Made by a program: the position numbers and the translations under genes. The notes beneath the pieces are model-generated. The model was not told the origin of the DNA and did no database searches. It saw only the letters and a program-made list of their open reading frames with translations. DNA of 64,000 bases from Comamonas sp. NLF-1-9 (lineage in GTDB: Bacteria; Pseudomonadota; Gammaproteobacteria; Burkholderiales; Burkholderiaceae_C), in assembly GCF_019195435.1 (NCBI RefSeq), contig NZ_CP078069.1, positions 1,116,001 through 1,180,000 on the forward strand, in the 5' to 3' direction. Positions 1 to 8,445 of the stretch are shown here, piece after piece (within the stretch, counting starts at the first letter, position 1; every line of letters starts with the position of its first letter).

Positions 1-368
1 ACCTCGAAGTGCAGCTCGCCCTCGAGCTGCCTGACCTGCTCCAGCAAATCGGCCTCTTGCTTGGGCGGGTGTCCGCCCGACCAGAGCAGGGCCAGCACCA
101 GCGAGGTGAATTCATGCCCCAGCGGCAAGCCGGCAAAGCGCAGCCGCCCCTCGTCGCCCTCGCGCACCAGCGTGAACGAGGGCTTGCGCGCGTCCTGCCC
201 ATCCTCGCGCAGCGTGATCATGTCGGGGCGCATGCCGGCAATGGTTTGCAGCATTTCGCGCATCTCGGCCGAGGTCGCGTCGTCGCCCAGCGAGGCCACC
301 AGCGTGAACGGCCGCACCACGCGCTGCAGATAGGCGGCAAGCTGGGTTTTGAGTTGGTCATCAAACAT
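1..368 (-). CDS. ahpF: Alkyl hydroperoxide reductase subunit F, N-terminal part (cut by window edge)
   Basis: This is the flavoprotein disulfide reductase that passes electrons from NADH to AhpC. Only the first 122 codons are present, because the gene runs off the left edge of the window. The translation begins MFDDQLKTQLAAYLQRV and matches the N-terminal thioredoxin-like region of AhpF; the FAD and NAD domains lie outside. A strong GGAGGAG ribosome site sits 6 bases before the ATG. The gene lies directly downstream of ahpC on the same strand, separated by a hairpin-plus-T-run that probably lowers ahpF transcription relative to ahpC. The assignment rests on homology to the AhpF N-terminal domain and on the ahpC neighbour. 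Confidence 0.9.
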   Translation of the reverse strand, partial: MFDDQLKTQLAAYLQRVVRPFTLVASLGDDATSAEMREMLQTIAGMRPDMITLREDGQDARKPSFTLVREGDEGRLRFAGLPLGHEFTSLVLALLWSGGHPPKQEADLLEQVRQLEGELHFE

Positions 369-402
369 GTTTCTTCTCCTCCACGGGGCGGTTCGGGGCA
401 TG

Positions 403-448
403 AAAAAGCCGGACGGCAAGGCGCACGCGCGCCCTGCATCCGTCCGGC
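403..448 (-). terminator. Hairpin with T-run between ahpC and ahpF (intercistronic attenuator)
   Basis: Read on the minus strand, a 9-bp GC-rich stem (GCCGGACGG at 408-416, paired with 440-448) is followed at once by five T residues. It stands between the ahpC stop and the ahpF ribosome site. A partial terminator here would give more AhpC than AhpF, which fits their usual stoichiometry. How strong it is cannot be judged from sequence. Confidence 0.7.
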
Positions 449-464
449 AGGCGGCGGGTGTCGC

Positions 465-1040
465 TCAGATCTTGCCGACCAGATCCAGCGAGGGCGTCAG
501 CGTCTTCTCGCCTTCCTTCCACTTGGCCGGGCACACCTGGTCGGGGTGGGCGGCGGTGAACTGGGCGGCCTTGAGCTTGCGCAGCGTCTCGGTCACGTCG
601 CGGGCGATTTCGTTGGAGTGCACTTCCATGGTCTTGATCACGCCATCGGGGTTGATCACGAAGGTGCCGCGCAGCGCCAGGCCTTCTTCAGGAATGTGCA
701 CGCCAAAGGCGTTGGTCAGCTGGTGCGTGGGGTCGCCCACCAGCGGGAACTTGGCCTTGCCCACGGCGTCGGAGGTTTCGTGCCAGACCTTGTGCGAGAA
801 GTGCGTGTCGGTGGTCACCGCATAGACTTCGGCGCCGGCCTTCTGGAACTCGGCGTAGTGCTCGGCCGCATCTTCGATCTCGGTCGGGCAGTTGAAGGTG
901 AAAGCCGCCGGCATGAAGATCAGCACCGACCACTTGCCCTTGAGCGTTTCATCGGTCACTTCGATGAACTCGCCCTTGCCACCGCGATTGACGTAGGCAT
1001 TGACCTTGAAGGGCTGAACCTGGGTGTTGATGAGAGACAT
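465..1040 (-). CDS. ahpC: Alkyl hydroperoxide reductase subunit C (2-Cys peroxiredoxin)
   Basis: This cytoplasmic peroxiredoxin reduces H2O2, organic peroxides and peroxynitrite using AhpF. The 191-residue length is typical of AhpC/Prx1. The peroxidatic cysteine is Cys51 in FTFNCPTEIED and the resolving cysteine is Cys170 in VCPAKW. The common FTFVCPTE is FTFNCPTE here, a mild variation. An AAGGAG ribosome site precedes the ATG. It is the first gene of an ahpC-ahpF unit, with a clear sigma70 promoter upstream and a partial terminator after it. OxyR control is usual for this family, but no complete OxyR site could be recognised. Confidence 0.97.
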   Translation of the reverse strand: MSLINTQVQPFKVNAYVNRGGKGEFIEVTDETLKGKWSVLIFMPAAFTFNCPTEIEDAAEHYAEFQKAGAEVYAVTTDTHFSHKVWHETSDAVGKAKFPLVGDPTHQLTNAFGVHIPEEGLALRGTFVINPDGVIKTMEVHSNEIARDVTETLRKLKAAQFTAAHPDQVCPAKWKEGEKTLTPSLDLVGKI

Positions 1041-1077
1041 GCATTACTCCTTGTGAAATGGGCTAAGTACAAACCCT

Positions 1078-1134
1078 AGAATAAAGCCGAAGCCCGATTT
1101 GTCAATTTGATATAGCCAATTTTCATGATTGGTT
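1078..1134 (-). promoter_or_regulatory. ahpC promoter with an upstream inverted repeat
   Basis: On the minus strand a perfect -35 box TTGACA (1100-1105) and a -10-like TATTCT (1078-1083) are 16 bases apart. Just upstream is the inverted repeat CCAAT-N7-ATTGG (1116-1132), in the position of an activator such as OxyR, although its sequence does not match the four-ATAG OxyR consensus. The box spacing is seen directly; the activator is a guess. Confidence 0.6.
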
Positions 1135-1251
1135 TGCTCAATCTCCGCGGCGCACCGCCCGCCATTTCCATCGCGGCGCAGCGCGCTTGTCATCACCGCG
1201 AGGCGCACCCACAATCGTGCGTGCCCACCCGTCCCACAGCAAGGAGTCCAC

Positions 1252-1728
1252 ATGCAAGGCGACCCCCAAGTCATCCACTGGCTGCAGGCGCAGCTCAAGA
1301 ACGAACTCACCGCCACCAACCAGTACTTCATGCACTACCGGCTGCTCAAGCACTGGGGGTTCGACCGCCTGGCGAAGAAGGAGCGTGAAGAATCGATAGG
1401 CGAGATGAAGCACGCAGACCGGCTCATGGACCGCATCCTGATGCTCGACGGCCTGCCCAATCTGCAAGACTTGGGCAAGCTGCAGATCGGCGAAGACGTG
1501 CCCGAAATCCTGCAGTGCGACCTGCGCCTGGAGCGCGCCGCGCAGGACACGGTCAAGCAAGGCATGGCCCATTGCGAGAGCGTGCGCGACTACGCCTCGC
1601 GCGATCTGCTGGGCGACATCCTGCGCGACACCGAAGAGCACATCGACTTCCTGGAAACCCAGATCGAGGTGCTCGCCAAGGTAGGCGTGCAAAACTACCT
1701 GCAATCGCAAATGGGCAGCGTGGACTGA
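1252..1728 (+). CDS. bfr: Bacterioferritin
   Basis: This is a 24-mer iron-storage and ferroxidase protein carrying heme b at subunit interfaces. The 158-residue length is standard. Ferroxidase ligands Glu18, Glu51 and His54 and the heme-ligand Met52 (in GEMKHAD) are all present, and the C-terminal motifs EEHIDFLETQ and NYLQSQM are typical. An in-frame extension to 1129 exists, but the start at 1252 is preferred: it has an AAGGAG site 5 bases before it and gives the family N-terminus MQGDP. It is divergent from ahpC, so peroxide defence and iron storage share a 211-bp control region. Confidence 0.97.
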   Translation: MQGDPQVIHWLQAQLKNELTATNQYFMHYRLLKHWGFDRLAKKEREESIGEMKHADRLMDRILMLDGLPNLQDLGKLQIGEDVPEILQCDLRLERAAQDTVKQGMAHCESVRDYASRDLLGDILRDTEEHIDFLETQIEVLAKVGVQNYLQSQMGSVD

Positions 1729-1858
1729 GCACGCCCCGCGCCCCGGTCGCGCTCGTGCGGGCGCCGGTGCGGGGCACTCGGCCCGACGCTCTAGAATCGG
1801 TTGGTGCTGCAGCGCACCATTGCGCCGGCTGCAGCCCACCTGCACGAAGGAGACGCCA

Positions 1859-2404
1859 GTGCCAGACAAGACCACCGAGCAGCAGACGCCGCAAGCCGGC
1901 GCGCCGCGCACCATCAAGAAGTACCCCAACCGGCGCCTCTACGACACCTCCACCTCCACCTACATCACGCTGGCCGAGGTGCGCCAGCTCGTGATCGACG
2001 GCGTGCAGGTACAGGTGCGCGACGCCAAGTCGGGCGAAGACCTCACGCGCTCCATCCTGCTGCAGATCATTCTCGAAGAGGAAGCGGGCGGCACGCCCAT
2101 GTTCACCGAGGCCGTGCTGGCCAACATCATCCGCTTCTACGGCCACGCCATGCAGGGCTTCATGGGTGCCTATCTGGAAAAGAACGTGCAGATGTTCACC
2201 GAGGTGCAGGCCCGTCTGGCCGAGCAGGCCAAGACCGTCACGCCCGAGATGTGGAGCCAGTTCATGAACCTGCAGTCGCCGATGATGCAAAACCTCATGG
2301 GCAGCTACATCGAGCAATCGCACAACATGTTCCAGCACATGCAGGAGCAGATGAACAAGCAGACCGAGCAGATGCTCGGCGCCTTCGGCATCAAGAAGCG
2401 CTGA
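1859..2404 (+). CDS. phaR: Polyhydroxyalkanoate synthesis repressor PhaR
   Basis: This DNA- and PHA-binding regulator represses phasin (phaP) and related genes until PHA granules form. The N-terminal PHB/PHA accumulation regulator domain is marked by IKKYPNRRLYDTSTSTYIT, followed by a second conserved block around FTEAVLANIIRFYG and a Met/Gln-rich amphipathic tail ending in GAFGIKKR. The start is taken as GTG at 1859 because an AAGGAG site lies 6 bases upstream; an in-frame ATG at 1820 has no such site. The length is 181 residues. PHA synthase genes are not in the window. Confidence 0.93.
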   Translation: MPDKTTEQQTPQAGAPRTIKKYPNRRLYDTSTSTYITLAEVRQLVIDGVQVQVRDAKSGEDLTRSILLQIILEEEAGGTPMFTEAVLANIIRFYGHAMQGFMGAYLEKNVQMFTEVQARLAEQAKTVTPEMWSQFMNLQSPMMQNLMGSYIEQSHNMFQHMQEQMNKQTEQMLGAFGIKKR

Positions 2405-2497
2405 GCGCGGGCCGGCGGCGGCAAAGAGCCGACTGGCACTGCGGCAATTGCTTGGTGTTACGCTTTTTGCTCCTTCGAACCGACCCAGCGCACCGCC

Positions 2498-4642
2498 ATG
2501 ACCCGCACCGACTCCGCCGTGCTCCAAACGCCGCCCCGCCCTGTTTCCCTGCCGCGGCGGCTGGCGCTGGATGCGGGCGGTCCGCAGGCGTTTCGCCGGG
2601 CGCTGCGCAGCTATTTCGTCGAGACCTTCGACGCCACCGAGTCGCTGTTTCGCACCCTGGCCCGTGACGAGGCCTGGTACCAGCGCCCGATCACGCTGCG
2701 CCATCCGCTGATCTTCTACTACGGACACGTTGCGACCTTCTTCGTCAACAAGCTCATGCTCACGCGCATGATCGACGAGCGGCTGGACCCGCACCTGGAG
2801 TCGATCTTCGCCGTCGGTGTCGACGAGATGAGCTGGGACGATCTGGACGACGCGCACTACGACTGGCCGCCCGTCGCGCAGGTGCGGGCCTACCGCGAGC
2901 GGGTGCGCGCCCTGGTGCTCGAGCTGATCGACAAGGCGCCGCTCACGCTGCCGGTGAACTGGGACAACCCCTGGTGGGCCATCGTCATGGGCGTGGAGCA
3001 CGAGCGCATCCACATAGAGACCTCTTCGGTGCTGATCCGCCAGCAGCGCCTTGAATGGCTGCGCGAGCGGCCTGACTGGCCGGCCTGCCCGGACAGCGGC
3101 CCGGCGCCGCAGAATTCTCTGGTCGCAGTGCCCGCAGGCCATGTGCGCCTGGGCAAGCCTTTTGACAGCCCGCACTATGGCTGGGACAACGAATACGGCC
3201 ACCACGAAGCCGACATCCCCGCCTTTGAGGCCGCCCGCCTGCTGGTGAGCAACGGCGAATTCCTCGACTTCGTCAAGGCCGGCGGCTATGGCAACGACGC
3301 CTTCTGGGACGACGAAGGCCTGCGCTGGCGCGACTACGCCAAGGCCGAGCACCCGAGCTTCTGGCTGCGCAAGGGCGCGCACTGGCATCTGCGCCTGCTG
3401 ACCCGCGAGGTGCCCATGCCCTGGAACTGGCCGGTAGAAGTCAACTGCCTGGAGGCGCGCGCCTTCTGCCGCTGGAAGTCGCAGGAAAGCGGTCTCACGG
3501 TGCGCCTGCCGACGGAAGACGAATGGCAGCGCATCCTGGCCACGAGCGACTGGCAGCTCAACGACGGCGCGCCGGCCAATGCCAATCTCTATCTGGAGCA
3601 TTGGGCCTCGCCCTGCCCGGTCGATCGCTTTGCGCACGGCGCCTTCTGCGACGTGGTCGGCAACGTCTGGCAGTGGACCGAGACACCCACCTACCCCTTC
3701 GAGGGCTTCAAGACCCACCCGATCTACGACGACTTCACCACGCCTACCTTCGACGAGCGCCACAACCTGATCAAGGGCGGCTCCTGGGTGTCGACCGGCA
3801 ACGAGGCCGAGCCCGCATCGCGCTACGCCTTCCGGCGCCACTTCTTCCAGCACGCCGGGCTGCGCTACGTGGTGAGCGACGCGCCCATCGTCTCGCAAAC
3901 CTCGCACTACGAGACCGACGAGCTCGTCACCCAGTACATGGAGTTTCACTACGGCGCCAAGTACTGGAATACGGCCAACTTCCCCAAGGCCGTGGCGGAA
4001 CTGGCGATTGCGGCCGTGGGCGAAGGCCCGCGGCGCAGCGCCATGGACCTGGGCTGCGCCGTCGGGCGCAGCGTGTTCGAGCTGGCGCGCCACTTCGAGC
4101 AGGTAGTGGGCGTGGACTTTTCCGCACGCTTCATCGACCAGGGCGTGGCGCTGGCGCGCGGCGACGCGGTGCGCTACACCGTCACCGACGAGGGCGAGCT
4201 GCTTGAATACAAGGCGGTCAAGCTTGCCGACATGGGCTTGGCAGACAGTGCCGCGCGCGTGCAGTTCTGGCAAGGCGACGCCTGCAACCTCAAGCCCGGG
4301 TTCAGCGGCTACGACCTGATTCTTGCGGCCAATCTGATCGATCGGCTCTACGACCCGGCGCGCTTCCTGCAGATGGTGCACGAGCGCCTGAACCCGGGCG
4401 GCCTGCTCGTGCTGGCTTCGCCCTACACCTGGCTTGCCGAGCACACGCCGCGCGACAAATGGCTGGGCGGCTTCAAGAAGGACGGCGAGAGCTGGCGCAC
4501 GCTCGATGCGCTGCGGGCGCTGCTGGGCGCGCACTTCGAGATGGTCGGCACGCCGCGCGAGCTGCCCTTCGTGATACGCGAGACGCGCCGCAAATTCCAG
4601 CATTCGCTGTCCGAAGTGACGCTCTGGAAGCGCGTGCGCTGA
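2498..4642 (+). CDS. ovoA: OvoA: 5-histidylcysteine sulfoxide synthase fused to a mercaptohistidine methyltransferase
   Basis: OvoA is the iron enzyme that joins cysteine and histidine with O2 in ovothiol synthesis; its C-terminal domain N-methylates the later mercaptohistidine. All three family domains are visible in 714 residues. An N-terminal DinB_2-like helical domain carries the iron ligand motif HX3HXE at about residues 168-174 (HERIHIE). A formylglycine-generating-enzyme-like middle domain follows, with GNVWQWTE and GGSWVSTGNE. A class I SAM methyltransferase domain has MDLGCAVGRSVFELA near residue 516. No ovoB (PLP-dependent sulfoxide lyase) lies nearby, so the pathway would need an unlinked lyase. 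The gene appears to be monocistronic after phaR. Confidence 0.93.
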   Translation: MTRTDSAVLQTPPRPVSLPRRLALDAGGPQAFRRALRSYFVETFDATESLFRTLARDEAWYQRPITLRHPLIFYYGHVATFFVNKLMLTRMIDERLDPHLESIFAVGVDEMSWDDLDDAHYDWPPVAQVRAYRERVRALVLELIDKAPLTLPVNWDNPWWAIVMGVEHERIHIETSSVLIRQQRLEWLRERPDWPACPDSGPAPQNSLVAVPAGHVRLGKPFDSPHYGWDNEYGHHEADIPAFEAARLLVSNGEFLDFVKAGGYGNDAFWDDEGLRWRDYAKAEHPSFWLRKGAHWHLRLLTREVPMPWNWPVEVNCLEARAFCRWKSQESGLTVRLPTEDEWQRILATSDWQLNDGAPANANLYLEHWASPCPVDRFAHGAFCDVVGNVWQWTETPTYPFEGFKTHPIYDDFTTPTFDERHNLIKGGSWVSTGNEAEPASRYAFRRHFFQHAGLRYVVSDAPIVSQTSHYETDELVTQYMEFHYGAKYWNTANFPKAVAELAIAAVGEGPRRSAMDLGCAVGRSVFELARHFEQVVGVDFSARFIDQGVALARGDAVRYTVTDEGELLEYKAVKLADMGLADSAARVQFWQGDACNLKPGFSGYDLILAANLIDRLYDPARFLQMVHERLNPGGLLVLASPYTWLAEHTPRDKWLGGFKKDGESWRTLDALRALLGAHFEMVGTPRELPFVIRETRRKFQHSLSEVTLWKRVR

Positions 4643-4679
4643 AGCGCACCAAAGCACTGCGCGGCCCTCCCCTTTTTTC

Positions 4680-5714
4680 ATGCGACGCCCCCGCTCGTGT
4701 CCCGGCCTGCTCCGCGCTCTGGCGCTGCTGGCGTGCGCCGCCGCCGTGCCTTGCGGCGCGCAAGCCGGCACCGAACCGCCCGCGGCCGCAGTGGTGCGCC
4801 CCGCCAGCGCGCCCGCACCGCTGGCGCGCGAGCTGCGCTACAAATCAAGCGGCCCCGAGGTGCGCGAGCTGCAGATACGCCTGCGCCACGCCAGATTCCT
4901 TGCCACCTACGACGCGCACGACAAGTTCGACGGCAAGACGCGCGCCGCAGTGGAAAAATTCCAGCGCGAGCACGGCCTGCGCCCGAGCGGCGTCGTCGAC
5001 CAGGCTACCTGGGACTTGCTGCGCCAGAAGTCGCACGAGCCGACCGCGGCCGAGCTCAACAACACCGATGTCGGCCCCTGGTTCACCGGGCCGCGCCATG
5101 CGGCCTTCATCATGGAGCTGCAATCGCGCCTGAAGCAGGCGGGCAGCTACCGCGGCCCGATCAACGGCGAGCTCGACCGCGCCACGCTCGACGCCATCGC
5201 CGCATTCCGGCTGAGAGTGGGCCTGCCCGCCGCCGAGGTCATGGACGAGCGCACCTGGGCGCGGCTGCTGCCGCTCACGCGCAACCCCGGCTACAAACAG
5301 CTCTTTGACGCGCCGCCCGAGAGCCACGCGGACCAGCAACTCGATCCGCGCTGCACCAGTGGCAAGGTGGTGTGCATCTCCAAGGCGCAAATGAAGCTCT
5401 CCTACGTGGTCGACGGTCAGATCAAGTTCACCCGCGAGGCGCGCTTTTCCCGCCCGGGCTGGGACAGCCCCGAAGGCGAATTTCGCATCTGGTACATGAA
5501 CCGCGACACGGTCTCGGCCATCTTCGGCGAGCGCACGCCCATGCCCTACGCCATCTTCTACGACGGCAACGTGGCCATCCATTTTTCCGACGACTTTGCC
5601 GACAACGGCTACGCCAGCGGCTCGCACGGCTGCACCCAGATGCGCGACTACCAGGCGGCCAAGTGGCTCTACGAACAGGTCAAGGTGGGCGACCGCGTCG
5701 TGGTCTACCCTTGA
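4680..5714 (+). CDS. L,D-transpeptidase with two peptidoglycan-binding repeats
   Basis: This is a secreted, murein-remodelling YkuD-family enzyme. Residues 1-29 form a signal peptide with a hydrophobic core and an Ala-rich cleavage region. Two PG_binding_1 modules follow (about residues 55-115 and 140-200; VRELQIRLRHARF and ELQSRLKQAGSYRG). The YkuD catalytic domain occupies the C-terminal half and ends with SHGCTQMRDY, where Cys318 is the nucleophile. The 344-residue length and order match periplasmic L,D-transpeptidases of beta- and gammaproteobacteria. It starts 38 bases after ovoA with no clear ribosome site, so the start is slightly uncertain. Confidence 0.88.
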   Translation: MRRPRSCPGLLRALALLACAAAVPCGAQAGTEPPAAAVVRPASAPAPLARELRYKSSGPEVRELQIRLRHARFLATYDAHDKFDGKTRAAVEKFQREHGLRPSGVVDQATWDLLRQKSHEPTAAELNNTDVGPWFTGPRHAAFIMELQSRLKQAGSYRGPINGELDRATLDAIAAFRLRVGLPAAEVMDERTWARLLPLTRNPGYKQLFDAPPESHADQQLDPRCTSGKVVCISKAQMKLSYVVDGQIKFTREARFSRPGWDSPEGEFRIWYMNRDTVSAIFGERTPMPYAIFYDGNVAIHFSDDFADNGYASGSHGCTQMRDYQAAKWLYEQVKVGDRVVVYP

Positions 5715-5791
5715 GCCGAGGCCGCCATCGCGCCCGCCGGCTGCAGGCGGCACACGCGCGCAGTACCCTTGCCTGAGCAAGGAGTGAAGAC

Positions 5792-6874
5792 ATGGCACAA
5801 ACCCAATGGCAGGAGCGCGCCAGCGGCGCATTGATGGGCGCGCTCGTCGGCGAGGCGCTGGCGGTGGGGCCGCACTGGTATTACGACCTCGATGCGCTGC
5901 GCGCCGCCTACGGAGACTGGATCAGCGACTACACCACGCCCAGGCCCGGGCACTACCACGACGGACTGAAGGCGGGCGAATCCTCGCAGGCCGGGCTGCT
6001 GCTGGAGCTGACCATGCGCTCGCTGGCGGACTGCGGCCGCTACGACGAGGCCGACTTCTGCCAGCGCCTGGACCGCGACTTCTTCCCGCTGATCGACGGC
6101 ACGCCCAAGCACGGGCCGGGCGGCTACACCAGCCAGTCGATGCGCGAGACCTGGCGCCTGCGCGTGGCTCTGGGCAAACCCTGGGGCCAGGTGGCCGGCT
6201 GGGCGGACACCACGGAAGCGGCCGAGCGCGTGCTCGCCATCGCGGTGCGCAATGCCCGCGACCCGCTGGCCCTGGCGCGCGACGTGAGCAGCAACACCGC
6301 ACTCACGCAGCAGGACGCCTGCGTCGCCGCCATGACCACCGCATACGCGCTGGCGCTGGGGCAACTGGTGCAGGGCGCGCGCCTGGACGGCCAGATCAGC
6401 GAGCGGCTGATGGTGCTGGTGCGCGACGGCAAGCTGCCGTTTCACAGCGTCACCCGCCCGGACGGCGCCGGCGTGCCCGACGGCCCGGAGCGCCCGCGCC
6501 AGGCGGGGCAATTCCCCTCGCCCGACGCGCTCATAGGCATGGGCTACATCGCCGGCGCGGCGCTGGATGCGGGCGTGCGCATCGAGCCGGCCTGGAAGGT
6601 CTCGCAGGTCTATGGCATGCCTTGCGCGGTCTACCACCAGTTCCCGGCGGTCTACCACCTGGCCGCGCGCTTTGCCGACGATTTTGAAAGCGCGGTGCTG
6701 CATGCGGTCAACGGCGGCGGGCAGAACCAGGCCCGCGCGATGCTGACCGGCGCGCTGGTCGGCGCCATGGTCGGCCTGCAAGGCATTCCCGAGCGCTTCA
6801 TCACGGGGCTCGACCGCCATGAAGAGCGCCTGCAGCTCGCCCGGCGCATCGCTGCGCAGTCCGAGGCGGCCTGA
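5792..6874 (+). CDS. ADP-ribosylglycohydrolase family protein
   Basis: The N-terminus (GALMGALVGEALAVGPHWYY) and an internal block NTALTQQDACVAAM follow the pattern of the DraG/ARH fold, which binds two metal ions and removes ADP-ribose from proteins or small molecules. The usual acidic metal motif is not clear, so the substrate is unknown and the protein may act on something other than ADP-ribosyl-arginine. A good AAGGAG site lies 7 bases before the ATG. The length (360 residues) is typical. No DraT-like partner or nitrogen-fixation gene is nearby. Confidence 0.75.
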   Translation: MAQTQWQERASGALMGALVGEALAVGPHWYYDLDALRAAYGDWISDYTTPRPGHYHDGLKAGESSQAGLLLELTMRSLADCGRYDEADFCQRLDRDFFPLIDGTPKHGPGGYTSQSMRETWRLRVALGKPWGQVAGWADTTEAAERVLAIAVRNARDPLALARDVSSNTALTQQDACVAAMTTAYALALGQLVQGARLDGQISERLMVLVRDGKLPFHSVTRPDGAGVPDGPERPRQAGQFPSPDALIGMGYIAGAALDAGVRIEPAWKVSQVYGMPCAVYHQFPAVYHLAARFADDFESAVLHAVNGGGQNQARAMLTGALVGAMVGLQGIPERFITGLDRHEERLQLARRIAAQSEAA

Positions 6875-6944
6875 CGCTGCCAGGAGCGAGACACGGCGCG
6901 CGAGGCAAGATAACGAGCGCACCCAGGGCTGGATGGCTGTTGAC

Positions 6945-7505
6945 TCAGAGCAAGGCCGGCTCGTCGGGCAACTCGTTGTCCACGCCCGCCGGCCCAGGCC
7001 CGGAGCGCGGAAAGTGCTGTTCGAGCAGCGCTGAGACCTCGGCGAGCGCGGCGCCCAGGCCGTCCTCGACCTGGCCCGCCTGCAAGGCCGTGGCCAGGCG
7101 CGCGAGCATCGCATCCCATTGCGCTTGTGGCACCACGCGCGCCAGAGCGCGGTCGGCGACGATCTCGATCGCGCGTTCGGCCAGCAGCAGGTAGATCAGC
7201 ACGCCGTTGTTGCGCTCGGTGTCCCAGACGCGCAGCAGCGAGAACACCGTGAGCGCGCGCCCGCGCACCACCTGCGCCAGCGCGCGGCGGTGCAAAAGAT
7301 GGCGCCACAGGTCGGCACCGGGCAGCGCCGCTTCGACGCACACGCGCAGCTGGCCGGTGTGCCGCGCCTCGCTCGCGGCCACCTTCTGGCGCAAGCGCTC
7401 GAGCACGGCTGCGGGCAGCGCCTGCCGCGCGCCGCGGGCGTTCATCCAGACGTGGCGCAGCCAGCGCCGCAACAAGGTCCACATGCTCGTCCTGCCTTCG
7501 CGCAT
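6945..7505 (-). CDS. TPM-domain membrane-associated protein (third gene of lemA operon)
   Basis: This 186-residue protein has a TPM fold (formerly DUF477): LPAAVLERLRQKVAASEARH, then LRVWDTERNNGVLIYLLLAER and a C-terminal DGLGAALAEVSALLEQHF. It lacks the signal peptide of its upstream neighbour. The ATG at 7505 overlaps the TGA of the previous gene (TGATG), suggesting translational coupling; a later ATG at 7484 has an AGGAC-like site and is the main alternative. It is part of the lemA-TPM-TPM trio seen widely in bacteria, whose exact role is not settled. Confidence 0.8.
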   Translation of the reverse strand: MREGRTSMWTLLRRWLRHVWMNARGARQALPAAVLERLRQKVAASEARHTGQLRVCVEAALPGADLWRHLLHRRALAQVVRGRALTVFSLLRVWDTERNNGVLIYLLLAERAIEIVADRALARVVPQAQWDAMLARLATALQAGQVEDGLGAALAEVSALLEQHFPRSGPGPAGVDNELPDEPALL

Positions 7506-8419
7506 CACCAGCTTCCGCTGGCGCCACCGCCGCCAAAATCACCGCCGCCGCCCGAGCTGAAGCCGCTGTCCGAGCCGCTGCCCCAGCCCGAGTCCGCGCC
7601 GCCGGTCCAGCGGATGCGATCGCCCTCAAACCCGCCCGCGCCGCCTGCCGAATGCGACCCGCGCCGCGTCGCGCGCAGCACGGTCCACATCATGGTCAGC
7701 AAAAACAGCATGGCGCTCCAGCCGATCAGCAGGTCCACGTTCTCGCCGCTGGGCGCGCCGCTCACGAGCAGCAGTCCCGCAGCGCCCACGCCCCAGATTG
7801 CCGCCAGCCGCAGGCCGAACAGGAAGTACAGCAGCGCCAGCACCACCGCCGCCAGGCCCAGCGCCGTCGCAAGGTCGTCGTCCTGGGCCTGGGCGCCGTC
7901 CTGGCCTGGTTTGGCCAGGGCCGGCTCACCGGCGATCAGCGCCGAAATGCGCTCGACGGCGTCGCCCAGGCCCTGGGCAAACCGGCCCTGGCGAAAGGCC
8001 GGCGTCAAGACATCGTCGATGATGCGCTTGGCCGCGATGTCGGGAACGCTGCCCTCCAGCGCCTTGGCCACTTCGATGCGCATGCGCCTGTCGTCCTTGG
8101 CGACGATGAGCAGCAGGCCGTCGCCCACCTCGCGGCGCCCGAGCTTCCAGGTGTTCGCCACCCGGTTGGCGTAGGCGGCAATGTCCTCGGGGGCGGTGCT
8201 CGGCACCAGCAGGAGCACCGCCTGGGCGCCGTGGGCGTTTTCCAGCGCCTCCAGCCGGCCGGAGAGATCTTCGAGCTCGGATGCGGACAAGGTATTCGTC
8301 TGGTCTATCACCCGGCCCGTCAGCGGCGGCACCGCAAGCAGCTGCGCCCAGGCGAGCGGCAGCGCGCAGACCAGCAAAAGCATAGCTGTCAGCGCATGTC
8401 CAGCATGGGCAAACGGCAC
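7505..8419 (-). CDS. TPM-domain protein with signal peptide, membrane segments and Gly/Ser-rich tail (YgcG-like)
   Basis: The protein starts at a GTG with a GAGG site upstream. It has a signal peptide (about residues 1-25, ending near LAWA), a periplasmic TPM domain (VIDQTNTLSASELEDLSGRL ... GDGLLLIVAKDDRRMRIEV), two or three membrane helices (about residues 190-260) and a tail rich in Gly, Ser and Trp. This is the typical YgcG/TPM layout. Such proteins are linked to membrane stress or assembly of membrane complexes, often with LemA. The middle position in a three-gene operon and overlap with the next gene support a joint function. Confidence 0.85.
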   Translation of the reverse strand: MPFAHAGHALTAMLLLVCALPLAWAQLLAVPPLTGRVIDQTNTLSASELEDLSGRLEALENAHGAQAVLLLVPSTAPEDIAAYANRVANTWKLGRREVGDGLLLIVAKDDRRMRIEVAKALEGSVPDIAAKRIIDDVLTPAFRQGRFAQGLGDAVERISALIAGEPALAKPGQDGAQAQDDDLATALGLAAVVLALLYFLFGLRLAAIWGVGAAGLLLVSGAPSGENVDLLIGWSAMLFLLTMMWTVLRATRRGSHSAGGAGGFEGDRIRWTGGADSGWGSGSDSGFSSGGGGDFGGGGASGSW

Positions 8420-8445
8420 TTTTTATCCTCAATCTTCAGCGAGAG

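Noticed and set aside
1105..1140. A canonical OxyR site upstream of ahpC
   Set aside because: Only one ATAG-like element and a CCAAT/ATTGG repeat are seen; the four-part OxyR pattern is missing, so it is listed only as an unnamed inverted repeat.
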